A DNA stretch of 64,000 nucleotides from Sphingomonas sp. UNC305MFCol5.2 (GCF_000712135.1 NZ_JOOE01000001.1:62001-126000), one strand, 5' to 3'; counted from the stretch's first letter, positions 35,439-47,625 are shown. Program-made: numbers and translations. The notes: generated by a model from the letters alone, not told the origin.

Positions 35439-35921
35439 ATGCTGAAGGCAGTGGTCGCCTGCGTCATCCTGTGTGGAATGTCGTTCCCGGTACTTGCCGG
35501 CGAACGAACCGGCGTCGCCAAAGCGCGCGCGAATATGCTCAAGGCCTCCGCCGTACCGGATCGTGATCCACCCGCGCGTGTTCGAGCCGCCTCCCGGCCG
35601 TTCATGCTTCCCGCCGCTGCCACGCCTCGGATACTCCCCAAGGCAACGGTCCTTGCCGGACAATCGGCAAAGCGTACCGATGGTGAGGCGTCGGAACCGG
35701 TGGCATGGGGGCCGGGATCGACGCTGCCCGAGATTACTGCCCGCGCCGGCGGCAGCTATGCCGTCTATGACGTGATGCGCGCGCAGCCGAGGCCGCGCCA
35801 TCGGGAATCTGCCTTGAGTACCGCCTTGGTACTACGGCTCGACGGCGAGGCCGATAGCCCGGCCTTCAGCGTCGGCGGTGGCGGCGTGGCGGCGGCGGTA
35901 TGGCGCGCGGTTCCGAGGTAA
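35439..35921 (+). CDS. Hypothetical exported protein
   Basis: I do not recognise this 160-aa protein. It begins with a signal peptide (LKAVVACVILCGMSFPVLAGE). The rest is low-complexity, Pro/Ala/Arg-rich and probably partly disordered (RVRAASRPFMLPAAATPRILP), with a short hydrophobic-polar region near the end (STALVLRLDGEADSPAFSVGGGG). ATG 35439 follows GTG 35436 immediately; either could be used. It stands alone between PilZ and the rpoD terminator region. Confidence 0.65.
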   Translation: MLKAVVACVILCGMSFPVLAGERTGVAKARANMLKASAVPDRDPPARVRAASRPFMLPAAATPRILPKATVLAGQSAKRTDGEASEPVAWGPGSTLPEITARAGGSYAVYDVMRAQPRPRHRESALSTALVLRLDGEADSPAFSVGGGGVAAAVWRAVPR

Positions 35922-35985
35922 TCACGCCAACCGACCGATTTCAGGCTTAATTTCGCTTCCCTGAAACTTCCGCACAAGCGGACGG

Positions 35986-36006
35986 AACATGCGTTCAACG
36001 CATGTT
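35986..36006. repeat. 9-bp palindrome (AACATGCGT/ACGCATGTT)
   Basis: Perfect 9-bp arms with a TCA loop form a strong short hairpin about 65 nt after the hypothetical exported gene. It is followed by only TCG, so it may be a weak terminator. Confidence 0.45.
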
Positions 36007-36181
36007 TCGTGCTGATCCGCTATCGAAGTTGCACAGTTCGGCGTTGCTGCCGACTGCACCAGAGGTGCGGTAGCGCGCACGCGAGCGACCGGTTTTCGAT
36101 CCGGGGGGAGGGCGTTTTCTGGCCGCCAAATGGCCGGGAGACGTTCAGGACAGGCGGTTTCAATCGTCCGTCGCGAAAACC

Positions 36182-36215
36182 AGAACGGCCCCGGAAGCGA
36201 TTCCGGGGCCGTTCT
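36182..36215. terminator. Bidirectional intrinsic terminator after rpoD
   Basis: Perfect 15-bp arms (36182-36196 and 36201-36215) with a GCGA loop are followed by ATTTTTC on the plus strand. On the minus strand they are followed by GGTTTTCGC. The hairpin would terminate rpoD and also block read-through from the left. Confidence 0.85.
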
Positions 36216-36240
36216 ATTTTTCGCAGGGTGGCTCTGCGCC

Positions 36241-38277
36241 TTACTGGTCGAGGAACGACCGCATCTTGCGGCTCCGCGACGGATGCTTGAGCTTCCGAAG
36301 CGCCTTGGCCTCGATCTGGCGAATGCGCTCGCGCGTGACCGAGAATTGCTGGCCGACTTCCTCGAGCGTGTGATCGGTGTTCATGCCGATGCCGAAGCGC
36401 ATGCGCAGCACGCGCTCCTCGCGCGGCGTGAGCGAGGCGAGGACGCGGGTGACCGTCTCCTTGAGGTTCGCCTGGATCGCGGCGTCCACCGGGATCACGG
36501 CGTTCTTGTCCTCGATGAAGTCGCCGAGGTGCGAATCCTCCTCGTCGCCGATTGGCGTTTCGAGGGAGATCGGCTCCTTGGCGATCTTCATGACCTTGCG
36601 AACCTTCTCCAAAGGCATGGAGAGGCGTTCGGCCATTTCCTCGGGCGTGGGCTCGCGGCCCTGCTCGTGGAGGAACTGGCGGCTGGTGCGGACCAGCTTG
36701 TTGATCGTCTCGATCATGTGGACCGGGATGCGGATCGTGCGGGCCTGGTCGGCGATCGAGCGCGTGATCGCCTGACGGATCCACCAGGTGGCATAGGTCG
36801 AGAATTTGTAGCCGCGGCGATATTCGAACTTATCGACCGCCTTCATCAGGCCGATATTCCCCTCCTGGATGAGATCCAGGAACTGCAGCCCGCGATTGGT
36901 GTATTTCTTGGCGATCGAGATCACGAGGCGGAGATTGGCTTCGACCATCTCCTTCTTGGCGATACGCGCCTCGCGCTCGCCCTTCTGCACCATGTTGACG
37001 ATGCGGCGGAACTCGGCGAGCGCCATGCCGGTCGCCTGGCTGATCTCCGCAATCTCGACGCGGATGCGATCGACGGCGCCGGCTTCGTTTTCGGCGAACG
37101 CCTTCCACTTCTTGTCGAGCTTCTCCACCGTGGCGATGAAGCCTTCGTCGAGCTCGTGGTTCACGTAGCGATCGAGGAAGTCCTTGCGGGGCACCTTGTG
37201 GCGCTCGGCGAGGCGCAGCATCTGTCCGCCCAAAGCGGTCAGGCGCCGATTGAAGCTGTAGAGCTGATCGACGAGATATTCGATCTTGGCGTTGTGGAAC
37301 TGGACGCTCTCGACTTCCGCCGTGAGTTCCTCGCGCAATTTGTGGTACTTGCGCTCCTCGGTCGCCGGCAGCTCGCCGCCCGCGGCCATCGCGTCCAGGC
37401 GGGCCTGCTGGACCTTGGAGAACTTCTTGTAGACCGAAGTGATGTTGGCGAACTTCTCGAGCGCCTGCGGCTTGAGCGTCTCTTCCATCTGGGCGAGGCT
37501 GAGGGTGTTGTCCTCTTCCTCGTCGTCCGAGATCCGCGGAGCGCGGCGCTCGGTCATCGAGTCCTCGTCCTCCTCCTCGGCGACTTCCTCGGGCTCTTCC
37601 TCTTCCTTGAAGGACGCGCCGGCGGTCTTCTCGCTGATTTCGCCGTTATCGTCTTCCTCGGCGCCCTCGACCTGCTCGGCCGACGGCCCCTTGGAGAGCA
37701 TCGCGTCGAGATCGAGGATCTCGCGCAGTTGCATCGTGCCTTCGTTGAGCGCGTTCGACCAACCGATGATCGCATTGAACGTGATCGGCGACTCGCAGAG
37801 CCCGAGGATCATCGTGTCGCGGCCGGCCTCGATCCGCTTGGCGATCGCGATCTCGCCCTCGCGGCTGAGCAATTCGACCGCGCCCATCTCGCGAAGATAC
37901 ATGCGGACGGGATCGTCGGTGCGATCGACCGTCTCCTTCTTCTTCGCGGCTTCGAAAGCCGGTTCGTCGCCGCCGCTGTCGGGCGCATCGACTTCGTCCG
38001 GGGTATCGTCCTCGGCTTGCTCGTCCTCGCCGCCTTCCTCGTTCTCGACGACGTTGATGCCCATGTCGTTGAGCGCCGACATCACGTCCTCGATCTGCTC
38101 GGAGGACATCTGGTCCTGCGGCAGCATCTCGTTCAATTGATCGACGGTGATGTAGCCGCGCTTCTTCGCACGGGCGACAAGCTTCTTGAGCGTGCCTTCG
38201 TTGAGATCGATCAGCGGTGCGTCGCCCACGTCAATCGTGGTGTCGTCGCCGCTGCCGCCATTAGCCTTCGCCATCAA
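36241..38277 (-). CDS. rpoD: RNA polymerase primary sigma factor sigma-70
   Basis: This housekeeping sigma factor directs RNA polymerase to most promoters. The 678-aa protein has an N-terminal region 1.1, a long acidic non-conserved region rich in Glu/Asp ([16 protein letters not shown]), and region 2 with [20 protein letters not shown]. Region 3 carries [12 protein letters not shown], and region 4 has the promoter -35 helix-turn-helix ([20 protein letters not shown]). ATG 38277. It lies 38 bp downstream of dnaG on the same strand, as in the macromolecular-synthesis operon. Confidence 0.98.
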   Translation of the reverse strand: MMAKANGGSGDDTTIDVGDAPLIDLNEGTLKKLVARAKKRGYITVDQLNEMLPQDQMSSEQIEDVMSALNDMGINVVENEEGGEDEQAEDDTPDEVDAPDSGGDEPAFEAAKKKETVDRTDDPVRMYLREMGAVELLSREGEIAIAKRIEAGRDTMILGLCESPITFNAIIGWSNALNEGTMQLREILDLDAMLSKGPSAEQVEGAEEDDNGEISEKTAGASFKEEEEPEEVAEEEDEDSMTERRAPRISDDEEEDNTLSLAQMEETLKPQALEKFANITSVYKKFSKVQQARLDAMAAGGELPATEERKYHKLREELTAEVESVQFHNAKIEYLVDQLYSFNRRLTALGGQMLRLAERHKVPRKDFLDRYVNHELDEGFIATVEKLDKKWKAFAENEAGAVDRIRVEIAEISQATGMALAEFRRIVNMVQKGEREARIAKKEMVEANLRLVISIAKKYTNRGLQFLDLIQEGNIGLMKAVDKFEYRRGYKFSTYATWWIRQAITRSIADQARTIRIPVHMIETINKLVRTSRQFLHEQGREPTPEEMAERLSMPLEKVRKVMKIAKEPISLETPIGDEEDSHLGDFIEDKNAVIPVDAAIQANLKETVTRVLASLTPREERVLRMRFGIGMNTDHTLEEVGQQFSVTRERIRQIEAKALRKLKHPSRSRKMRSFLDQ

Positions 38278-38315
38278 TAACCCTCGAAATCAAGATGGCG
38301 GCATTATACGCCGCC

Positions 38316-40169
38316 CTAATCGTCGAAATCTTCTTCGTCCGCAAGCATCAGATTCGCAAGCCGCGCTTCGAGCTCCTGGCGCTTCCGTGAAAGCGCCACC
38401 TGACGAGTGAACGCTTCCTCGGAACCATCCCTGCTCAACGCCGCGGTTGCCTCGGCGAGCGCGGCATCGACCGCGGGTCGCGCCACCATCACCGCTATGG
38501 CCTCGTTCAAGTCTTCACGCGCCCTCGCTTCGTCCGCCTGAGAGCGGGTGAAGGAGAAAGGAAGCGTGTCGGCTCTCAAGAGGTCGCTTGCCACAGAATC
38601 AAATCCGGATCGCGCCAATATGGTGAGGACTTTGCCGCTATCAAGCTGCCGGTCTTCCAATGCGACGTCGATTACTGCCTCGAACAACTTGCCGAGCGCG
38701 CCCGAGGCACTGCGTAGCGACCCCAGCACCTCCATATGACGCGCGATCTCGGCGGGATGGCGGATCAGCCCGGCAAGCACGGCCTTGGCGAGCACGGGAT
38801 CGATCCCGCCCGAGCGTACGTCGCGCATCGTAATGCCGGGCATGGCCTCGGGGGGCTTCCACGGGCCTTTCTGGCGCGTGCGGGACCCCTGCGGCCGGAA
38901 TTCGCGCGGTTGCCGCGCGAACAGATCGTCGAAACGGCGCCGGAACTCGGCCTGATATTCCGATTTGACGTTGGGATCGGCGATCGCCTGGGCGAGTTCG
39001 CTAAGGCGGCGCTTCAGGCCCGCGCGGCGCTCGGGGGTGTCGAGCGGCTCCGCGGCGACCTCGCTCTGCCAGATCCGGTCGACCAGCGGCTGCGGCGCCT
39101 TGAGCAAGGCCTCGAACGCGGCGGCGCCCCTGGTGCGGACGAGATCGTCGGGATCGAGGCCGTCGGGCAAAGTGACGAAGGCGAGACTCCGGCCCGGCTG
39201 AAGCATCGGCAGCGCGCGATGCGCGGCCCTGAGCGCGGCTTTCTGCCCGGCCGAATCGCCGTCGAAGCAGAGCAGGGGCTCGTCCGCCATCCGCCATAGC
39301 CGCTCGAGCTGGTGCTCGGTGAGCGCAGTGCCGAGCGGGGCGACTGCTTCGCCGAACCCGGCCTGGGCGAGCGCGATGACGTCCATATAGCCTTCGACGG
39401 CGATGATCCGGTTCGCCTTGCGCGCGGCAGCCTGTGCGCGATCGAGATTGTAGAGCGTGCGGCCCTTGTCGAAGAGCGGGGTCTCGGGCGAATTGAGGTA
39501 TTTCGGCTCGCCGTCGCCGATGATGCGGCCCCCGAAGGCGATCGTCCGGCCGCGGACGTCGCGGATCGGGATCATCAGCCGGCCGCGGAACCGGTCGTAG
39601 GGCTCCTTCTCCTCGACCTGGATCAGCATGCCGGCCTCGACCAGCATTGCGTCGCCATAGCCCTTGAGCGCTTCCTTGAGCTTGCCGCGCGAATCGGGGG
39701 CGAAGCCGAGGCCGAAGGAACGCGCGATCTCCTCGGTGATCCCGCGGCGCTTGAGGACATTCCGCGCCTCGGCGCCCTCGATGCCGTTCAATTTGTCGAT
39801 GAACCACGCTGCGGCATCGGCCATCGCCTCGTGCAGCCCCTTGGCGCGCTCGGCCTTCTCGGCGGAGCGGCGATCCTGCTCGGGCATCTCCATGCCCGCG
39901 GCCTGGGCCAGCTCCTTCACTGCGTCGATGAAGGGAAGCCCGCGCTGGTCGGTCATCCAGCGGATCGCATCGCCATGCGCCGAGCAGCCGAAGCAGTGAT
40001 AAAAGCCCTTGTCGTCGTTGACGTAGAAGCTGGGGGTCTTTTCCTGATGGAACGGGCAGCAGGCGCGGAACTCCCGGCCGGCCTTTTGCAGCTTTACCGT
40101 CTTGGCGATGAGGCCGGAGAGGAGCGTGCGGGCGCGGAGCTCGTCGAGGAATTGGGGGGTGAGGCTCAT
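38316..40169 (-). CDS. dnaG: DNA primase
   Basis: DnaG synthesises RNA primers at replication forks. The 617-aa protein has the N-terminal CHC2 zinc finger (CPFHQEKTPSFYVNDDKGFYHCFGC), the TOPRIM core with EGYMDVIALAQAG and CFDGDSAGQKAALRA, and a C-terminal helicase-interaction region. ATG 40169 overlaps the stop of the GIY-YIG gene (ATGA). The usual preceding rpsU is replaced here by the GIY-YIG and GatB/YqeY genes. Confidence 0.97.
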   Translation of the reverse strand: MSLTPQFLDELRARTLLSGLIAKTVKLQKAGREFRACCPFHQEKTPSFYVNDDKGFYHCFGCSAHGDAIRWMTDQRGLPFIDAVKELAQAAGMEMPEQDRRSAEKAERAKGLHEAMADAAAWFIDKLNGIEGAEARNVLKRRGITEEIARSFGLGFAPDSRGKLKEALKGYGDAMLVEAGMLIQVEEKEPYDRFRGRLMIPIRDVRGRTIAFGGRIIGDGEPKYLNSPETPLFDKGRTLYNLDRAQAAARKANRIIAVEGYMDVIALAQAGFGEAVAPLGTALTEHQLERLWRMADEPLLCFDGDSAGQKAALRAAHRALPMLQPGRSLAFVTLPDGLDPDDLVRTRGAAAFEALLKAPQPLVDRIWQSEVAAEPLDTPERRAGLKRRLSELAQAIADPNVKSEYQAEFRRRFDDLFARQPREFRPQGSRTRQKGPWKPPEAMPGITMRDVRSGGIDPVLAKAVLAGLIRHPAEIARHMEVLGSLRSASGALGKLFEAVIDVALEDRQLDSGKVLTILARSGFDSVASDLLRADTLPFSFTRSQADEARAREDLNEAIAVMVARPAVDAALAEATAALSRDGSEEAFTRQVALSRKRQELEARLANLMLADEEDFDD

Positions 40170-40573
40170 TTGGGGCTTCTCGATATGCCTAGGGCTGCTG
40201 CCTCAGGTTTTTCGACTTCGCTCGAAACGAACGGTGAAGTTGCGGGAGAGGATGCCTTTCCCTCTCCGTTCGTTTCGAGCGAAGTCGAGAAACGCTCTGC
40301 AGGCGGCCGGGCGAAGAAGGACACGCGCTTCCAGTCGCCAGCGATCAGCGCTTCCTTCTTGGCGCGGGACCATCCACCCACGATACGTTCGGCTTCGAGC
40401 GCCTCGATCCGGCTGACGAACGCTTCGCTCCACACCAGTTCCACCGGGAGCCGTCGCGAAGTGTAGTCACAGACATCGCTCTGATGCTCACCAATCCGGC
40501 GTTCGAGATTATCGGTGTGGCCGGTATAATACCGGCCATCCGAACATCTCAACATGTAGGCCCAGAACGCCAT
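40166..40573 (-). CDS. GIY-YIG domain protein with repeat-derived C-terminus
   Basis: Small single-domain GIY-YIG proteins are related to UvrC and homing-endonuclease nuclease domains. The role of this subfamily is poorly known. The 135-aa product has AYMLRCSDGRYYTGHTDNLERRIGEH (the YxL...YYTG variant of GIY-YIG with the catalytic Arg/His region) and ends its conserved part near EALIAGDWKRVSFFARPP. The remaining residues (FSTSLETNGE ... PFVSSEVEK) are encoded by palindromic repeat copy A, so the natural C-terminus has probably been replaced or extended. ATG 40573. The stop overlaps dnaG. Confidence 0.85.
   Translation of the reverse strand: MAFWAYMLRCSDGRYYTGHTDNLERRIGEHQSDVCDYTSRRLPVELVWSEAFVSRIEALEAERIVGGWSRAKKEALIAGDWKRVSFFARPPAERFSTSLETNGEGKASSPATSPFVSSEVEKPEAAALGISRSPK
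40207..40293. repeat. Palindromic repeat copy A (inside the GIY-YIG gene)
   Basis: Two 28-nt inverted arms (40207-40234 and 40266-40293, 27 of 28 positions complementary) flank a 31-nt centre. The arm core is TCGACTTCGCTCGAAACGAA. The element is read through in frame on the minus strand and supplies the last part of the GIY-YIG protein. The same arms recur at 40584-40654 and 41852-41932. Confidence 0.9.
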
Positions 40574-40583
40574 CCGATCCCCG

Positions 40584-40654
40584 CCGTTCGCTTCGAGCGC
40601 AGTCGAGAAGCCTGTCCCAAGTCTCCGTTTCTCGACTTCGCTCGAAACGAACGG
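40584..40654. repeat. Palindromic repeat copy B (intergenic, arms reversed)
   Basis: The same 28-nt arms lie at 40584-40611 and 40627-40654, but with opposite order relative to copies A and C (the CCGTTCG end is outermost), and a 15-nt centre. It lies between the GatB/YqeY and GIY-YIG genes, 10 nt upstream of the GIY-YIG start codon, so it probably lies in that gene's 5' leader. Confidence 0.9.
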
Positions 40655-40670
40655 AGGGGGTTTGAGGCTC

Positions 40671-41123
40671 TCAGCTCAAAGCCGCCTTCACCGCGGCACT
40701 CGCCTTGCTCATATCCAGCGTCGTCGCGTGCCGCGCCTTCAGTTCGGCCATCACCCGGCCCATGTCCTTCATCTCCGACGCGCCCAGCTCGGCCTTGATC
40801 GCCTCGATCGCAGCGCTCGTCTCTTCCGCGGTCATCTGCTTTGGCAAAAACCGCTCGATCACTGCGACTTCGGCCGCTTCCGCGTCGGCGAGCTCCTGGC
40901 GGCCGCCCTTGGTGTACATATCGATCGATTCGCGGCGCTGCTTGACCATCTTCTGGAGCACTTCGACCACGAGGGCGTCGTCATCCTCCGGGGCCTTGCC
41001 GGTGCGTGCCTCGATGTCGCGATTCTTGATTGCCGACTGGATCAAAGTGATGGCCGCCCGGCTCGTCTTGTCACCGGCCTTCATGGCGGCGATCTGCGCG
41101 GCCTTGATGTCGTCGCGAATCAT
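40671..41123 (-). CDS. GatB/YqeY domain-containing protein
   Basis: The family shares the C-terminal helical domain of the amidotransferase subunit GatB and probably contacts tRNA; its exact role is unknown. The 150-aa product starts MIRDDIKAAQIAAMKAGDKTSRAAITLIQSAIKNRDIEART. It has the conserved VEVLQKMVKQRRESIDMY and ERFLPKQMTAEE, and ends in the MGRVMAELKARH-type GxVM motif. ATG 41123 was chosen as the family start. It heads a leftward gene string of GIY-YIG, dnaG and rpoD. Confidence 0.93.
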   Translation of the reverse strand: MIRDDIKAAQIAAMKAGDKTSRAAITLIQSAIKNRDIEARTGKAPEDDDALVVEVLQKMVKQRRESIDMYTKGGRQELADAEAAEVAVIERFLPKQMTAEETSAAIEAIKAELGASEMKDMGRVMAELKARHATTLDMSKASAAVKAALS

Positions 41124-41262
41124 GGTCTCTCTCGATAATCGGAAAGCGATCAGCCCTAGCCGATGCGGTGGCATCCGTGAACCGGTTGACGTGGGGCGGG
41201 GAGGGGTCTAGCCGCCACCACTTAGCGACATCGCCGCAACCCTTACTGGAGCGCCACTCTTA

Positions 41263-42492
41263 ATGGCCGAAGCCAAACCCATGTCTGCGCCTCCCGGAGC
41301 CACGGGAGTATTGGTACTGGCGTCAGGTGACGTGGTGTGGGGAAGGGGATTCGGCGCCGAAGGGCAGGCGGTGGGCGAAGTGTGCTTCCATACCGCGATG
41401 ACCGGCTATCAGGAGATCATGACCGATCCGAGCTTTGCCGGGCAGATCATCAACTTCACGTTTCCGCATATCGGCAATGTCGGGGCGAATCCCGACGACG
41501 TCGAGGCCGACGAGCCGCACGCTTTGGGGATGATCGTCCGCGAGGACGTGACCGAGCCGAGCAACTTCCGCAGCAACGAGCATCTCGATGCGTGGATGAA
41601 GAAGCATGCGCGGATCGGCCTCGCCGGAATCGACACGCGTGCGCTGACCCGCCGCATCCGCACCGGCGGCGCGCCCAATGGCGTGATCGCGCATTCGGCG
41701 AGCGGTGAATTCGACATTCCTTTGCTCCTCCAGATGGCGCGCGAATGGCCGGGGCTGGAGGGCATGGATCTCGCCATCGCAGTCACCACCGAGACGCATT
41801 ACGGCTGGGAAGGCGGTGTCTGGCGGCTGGGGTTTGGGTATGAGGACACAGGCTTCTCGACTTCGCTCGAAGCGAACGGGGAGGAAGAGAGCGCTACCCA
41901 ACCACCGTTCGTTTCGAGCGAAGTCGAGAAACGGCCCCACATCGTCGCGATCGACTACGGCTCGAAGCACAATATCTTCCGCAATCTGGTCAAGGCCGGT
42001 GCCAGGGTGACCGTGCTCCCCGCGACGGCGACCTTCGAGCAGGCGATGAGCTTCGCCCCCGACGGCTTCTTCCTCTCCAACGGCCCGGGCGATCCCGCCG
42101 CGACCGCCGAATATGCCGTGCCGGTGATCCGCGCGATGCTCGACAGCGGCAAGCCGGTGTTCGGCATCTGCCTCGGCCACCAGCTGATGGCGCTGGCCGT
42201 GGGTGCCGAGACCTCGAAGATGTTCCAGGGCCATCGCGGCGCCAACCACCCGGTCAAGCGGCTCAGCGACGGCGCGGTCGAGATCACCAGCATGAACCAC
42301 GGATTCGCGGTGCTGGGCGAGACGCTGCCCGCGAACGCGCGCGAGACGCATGTGTCGCTGTTCGACGGCAGCAACGCCGGCTTCGAGCTGACCGACCGGC
42401 CGGCGTTCGCGGTGCAGTATCACCCCGAGGCGAGCCCGGGGCCGCAGGACAGCCTGTATCTGTTCGAGCGGTTCGTGGGGATGATGGGGTGA
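41263..42492 (+). CDS. carA: Carbamoyl-phosphate synthase small subunit with an in-frame repeat insertion
   Basis: CarA hydrolyses glutamine and channels ammonia to CarB for arginine and pyrimidine synthesis. The 409-aa protein has the N-terminal CPSase_sm domain (GEVCFHTAMTGYQEIMTDPSFAGQI) and a class I glutamine amidotransferase domain. The latter carries the catalytic Cys in FGICLGHQLMALAVG and the His-Glu pair in YHPEASPGPQD, all intact. Residues 197-223, at the linker between the domains, are encoded by palindromic repeat copy C, an insertion not expected in the family. ATG 41263 with GGAG upstream; ATG 41281 is an alternative. It is followed by a small gene and carB. Confidence 0.95.
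   Translation: MAEAKPMSAPPGATGVLVLASGDVVWGRGFGAEGQAVGEVCFHTAMTGYQEIMTDPSFAGQIINFTFPHIGNVGANPDDVEADEPHALGMIVREDVTEPSNFRSNEHLDAWMKKHARIGLAGIDTRALTRRIRTGGAPNGVIAHSASGEFDIPLLLQMAREWPGLEGMDLAIAVTTETHYGWEGGVWRLGFGYEDTGFSTSLEANGEEESATQPPFVSSEVEKRPHIVAIDYGSKHNIFRNLVKAGARVTVLPATATFEQAMSFAPDGFFLSNGPGDPAATAEYAVPVIRAMLDSGKPVFGICLGHQLMALAVGAETSKMFQGHRGANHPVKRLSDGAVEITSMNHGFAVLGETLPANARETHVSLFDGSNAGFELTDRPAFAVQYHPEASPGPQDSLYLFERFVGMMG
41852..41932. repeat. Palindromic repeat copy C (in frame inside carA)
   Basis: Arms at 41852-41879 and 41905-41932 (26 of 28 positions complementary) flank a 25-nt centre. The total is 81 bp, exactly 27 codons, so the carA frame is preserved. It encodes FSTSLEANGEEE ... PFVSSEVEKR, nearly the same peptide as copy A gives in the GIY-YIG protein, because the palindrome is open in the same phase on both strands. 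Confidence 0.92.
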
Positions 42493-42868
42493 GCCGTCGA
42501 TGGCTCAAACCATTCGCGGCGGGAGCCGCAGTAGTAGCCGCGGCGTCGCTCGGTGGCTGGGCTTGGGCTTCCCTCAATCGGGCTCCGGATCTCGTGATTG
42601 TGCAATTCGCCAAACCGACCGGCTTGCATCCGGACCCTCAACCCATTGATCCGGCCCCGAAGTTCGAAACTGCTTCCGGATATCTGGTCGCTCTCGCCAA
42701 GCAGTGCGGTGTCCACTCCTGGAACCTTGAGTCCGAAGGCGTGGCGCAAGATGCGGATGACGTGGCGCGGCTTGAAGTCGACCTGCGTGGCCTGTCGGAC
42801 CAAAGTTTCAATTGTCTGGCGCGTGTGGCGAAGCCGCCACTGATCACCATCGAACGCAAGAGTAACTA

Positions 42869-42869
<1 letters not shown>
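42489..42869 (+). CDS. Hypothetical membrane-anchored protein between carA and carB
   Basis: I do not recognise this 126-aa protein. It begins with a basic n-region and one hydrophobic segment ([24 protein letters not shown]), so it is membrane-anchored or exported. A roughly 90-residue domain with two cysteines (QCGVHSW and FNCLARV) follows. The GTG 42489 overlaps the carA stop (GTGA) and its TAA overlaps the carB ATG, so it is embedded in the car operon and translationally coupled on both sides. Its base usage is slightly less GC-rich than its neighbours. Confidence 0.75.
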
Positions 42870-46201
<3,332 letters not shown>

Positions 46202-46281
46202 TCTCCCCCAATCGATGTTAATGTGCGGGCGTGCCCCTTGTGGGACGCTTGGGGATCGAGGCGTTTGAAGGGCGGAATGGA

Positions 46282-46758
46282 ATGGCGACGGTCGAAAAGA
46301 TGCCGATGCTCAAGGAGGGCTATGAGAAGCTCACCGCTGAGTTGAAGCGCCTCAAAGCGGAACGTCCGCTGATCGTGGACGCGATCGAGGAAGCGCGCGC
46401 GCACGGCGATCTTTCGGAAAATGCCGAATATCATGCCGCCAAGGAGCAGCAGGGCCAGAACGAAGCCACGATTTCGGATATCGAAGGCAAATTGAGCCGC
46501 GCCCAGATCATCGATCCCAAGGACCTGTCGGGCGACAAGGTCGTATTCGGCGCGACGGTGACGTTGCTCGACGAGGACGACAAGCCGCTCAAATACCAGA
46601 TCGTCGGCGAGACCGAGGCGGATGCGAGCAAGGGCCGCATCTCGTACAACTCGCCGATCGGCCGCGCGCTGATCGGGCGCAAGGTCGAAGAGGAAGTCGA
46701 GGTGTCGGTGCCTGCGGGCGACCGCTACTATCTGGTTTCCAAGATCGAATTCATCTGA
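46282..46758 (+). CDS. greA: Transcription elongation factor GreA
   Basis: GreA rescues backtracked RNA polymerase by stimulating transcript cleavage. The 158-aa protein has the N-terminal coiled coil with the acidic tip ([29 protein letters not shown]) and the FKBP-like C-terminal domain ([27 protein letters not shown]). ATG 46282 gives the standard N-terminus [17 protein letters not shown]; an upstream in-frame start at 46231 is not family-like. It follows carB, a common neighbour in alphaproteobacteria. Confidence 0.97.
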   Translation: MATVEKMPMLKEGYEKLTAELKRLKAERPLIVDAIEEARAHGDLSENAEYHAAKEQQGQNEATISDIEGKLSRAQIIDPKDLSGDKVVFGATVTLLDEDDKPLKYQIVGETEADASKGRISYNSPIGRALIGRKVEEEVEVSVPAGDRYYLVSKIEFI

Positions 46759-46766
46759 GGCCGGCA

Positions 46767-47393
46767 ATGCGCCGACTGTCGGCGACTTCGATCATCGTGC
46801 TGGTGACGGCGGCGATCAGCCTTGCCGTCACGCTCGGCAATCATGAGGTGGTGGCGGCCTATGCCGGCGGGTTCATTCCGCGCCGGTTGAGCGGTTTCGT
46901 GATCGACGACATGTGGGCGGTGCCAGTATGGCTCACCCCATTGTCGAGCGCTCTGCTCCATGCCGGGATCTTCCACCTGGCGATGAACATGCTGATGCTG
47001 GGCTTCACGGGCAGGGAGACCGAGCGGGCGGTCGGCCCGGCGGGCATCGTCGTGCTCTATGTCGTCGGGGCCTATGCGGCGGCGATTGCGCAGTGGCTGC
47101 CCGATCCCATGTCGATGACGCCGATGATCGGCGCTAGCGGCGCCGCGTCGGCGGTGGTCGGCGCTTATTCGCTGCTGTTCGGCCGCTCGCGCGCGCGCGC
47201 GATCGGCCCGATCCCGGCGCAGGCAGTGCACGTGCTGTGGCTGGCGGCCGCGTGGACCGTGGTCAATTTATTGACCGCGTTCGCGTTCCTGGGCGCGGGC
47301 GTGGCAGTCGCGGCGGCGGCGCATATCGGCGGGTTCGTCGCCGGTCTCGCCCTCGCCAAGCCGCTGCTGATGTGGAGATGGCGGCGGGCCTGA
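46767..47393 (+). CDS. Rhomboid family intramembrane serine protease
   Basis: Rhomboids cleave transmembrane substrates within the bilayer. The 208-aa polytopic protein has the loop WLTPLSSALLHAGIFHLAMNMLMLGFTG with the conserved HxxxN, the catalytic serine in GASGAASAVVGAYSLLF, and the catalytic histidine in AAAHIGGFVAGLALA. The active-site set is complete. It begins 8 nt after greA. Its substrate is unknown. Confidence 0.93.
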   Translation: MRRLSATSIIVLVTAAISLAVTLGNHEVVAAYAGGFIPRRLSGFVIDDMWAVPVWLTPLSSALLHAGIFHLAMNMLMLGFTGRETERAVGPAGIVVLYVVGAYAAAIAQWLPDPMSMTPMIGASGAASAVVGAYSLLFGRSRARAIGPIPAQAVHVLWLAAAWTVVNLLTAFAFLGAGVAVAAAAHIGGFVAGLALAKPLLMWRWRRA

Positions 47394-47397
47394 GGCC

Positions 47398-47625
47398 TCA
47401 GGCCGCCGGCTTCTCCAGGTCCGGCTCGAGCAGCCGGTGGAGATGGACCACGACATAGCGCATCTCGGCATCGTCGACCGTCCGCTGCGCGGCGGCGCGC
47501 CATGCCTTCTCGGCGCTGGCATAATCGGGGAAGATTCCGACCACGTCGAGCCTGGTCGGATCGGTGAAGTCGAGGGTCTGCGGGTCGGTCACACGACCGC
47601 CGAAGACGAGGTGAAGCTTGCTCAT
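47398..47625 (-). CDS. DUF4170-like small protein
   Basis: The 75-aa product (SKLHLVFGGRVTDPQTLDF ... DVVGIFPDYASAEKAWRAAAQRTVDDAEMRYVVVHLHRLLEP) matches my memory of the short alphaproteobacterial DUF4170 family, whose function is not established. It looks like a compact alpha/beta domain: beta strand, loop, strand, helix, strand. ATG 47625. It is convergent with the rhomboid gene and separate from the downstream membrane operon. Confidence 0.8.
   Translation of the reverse strand: MSKLHLVFGGRVTDPQTLDFTDPTRLDVVGIFPDYASAEKAWRAAAQRTVDDAEMRYVVVHLHRLLEPDLEKPAA

Larger units (their letters stand above)
35922..36240. other. 320-bp non-coding interval between convergent genes
   Basis: It holds a short palindrome at 35986-36006 and the strong bidirectional terminator at 36182-36215. 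The stretch 36020-36170 contains small stem-loops (for example CCGG around TTTTCGAT) that faintly resemble a tRNA T-arm, but no tRNA can be folded. I see no gene. Confidence 0.6.

Noticed and set aside
36020..36170. tRNA-like stem-loops between the hypothetical exported gene and the rpoD terminator.
   Set aside because: Only a T-arm-like hairpin is present; no acceptor, D-arm or anticodon arm can be paired with it.
36130..38280. A 716-codon plus-strand frame opposite rpoD, and a similar 600-codon frame opposite the symporter at 9195-11018.
   Set aside because: Both are high-GC mirror frames, with low-complexity Arg/Asp/His composition and no recognisable family.
40207..41932. The cluster of short palindromes as a CRISPR array.
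   Set aside because: The copies are inverted repeats with unequal spacing inside or between genes, without regular spacers or cas genes.
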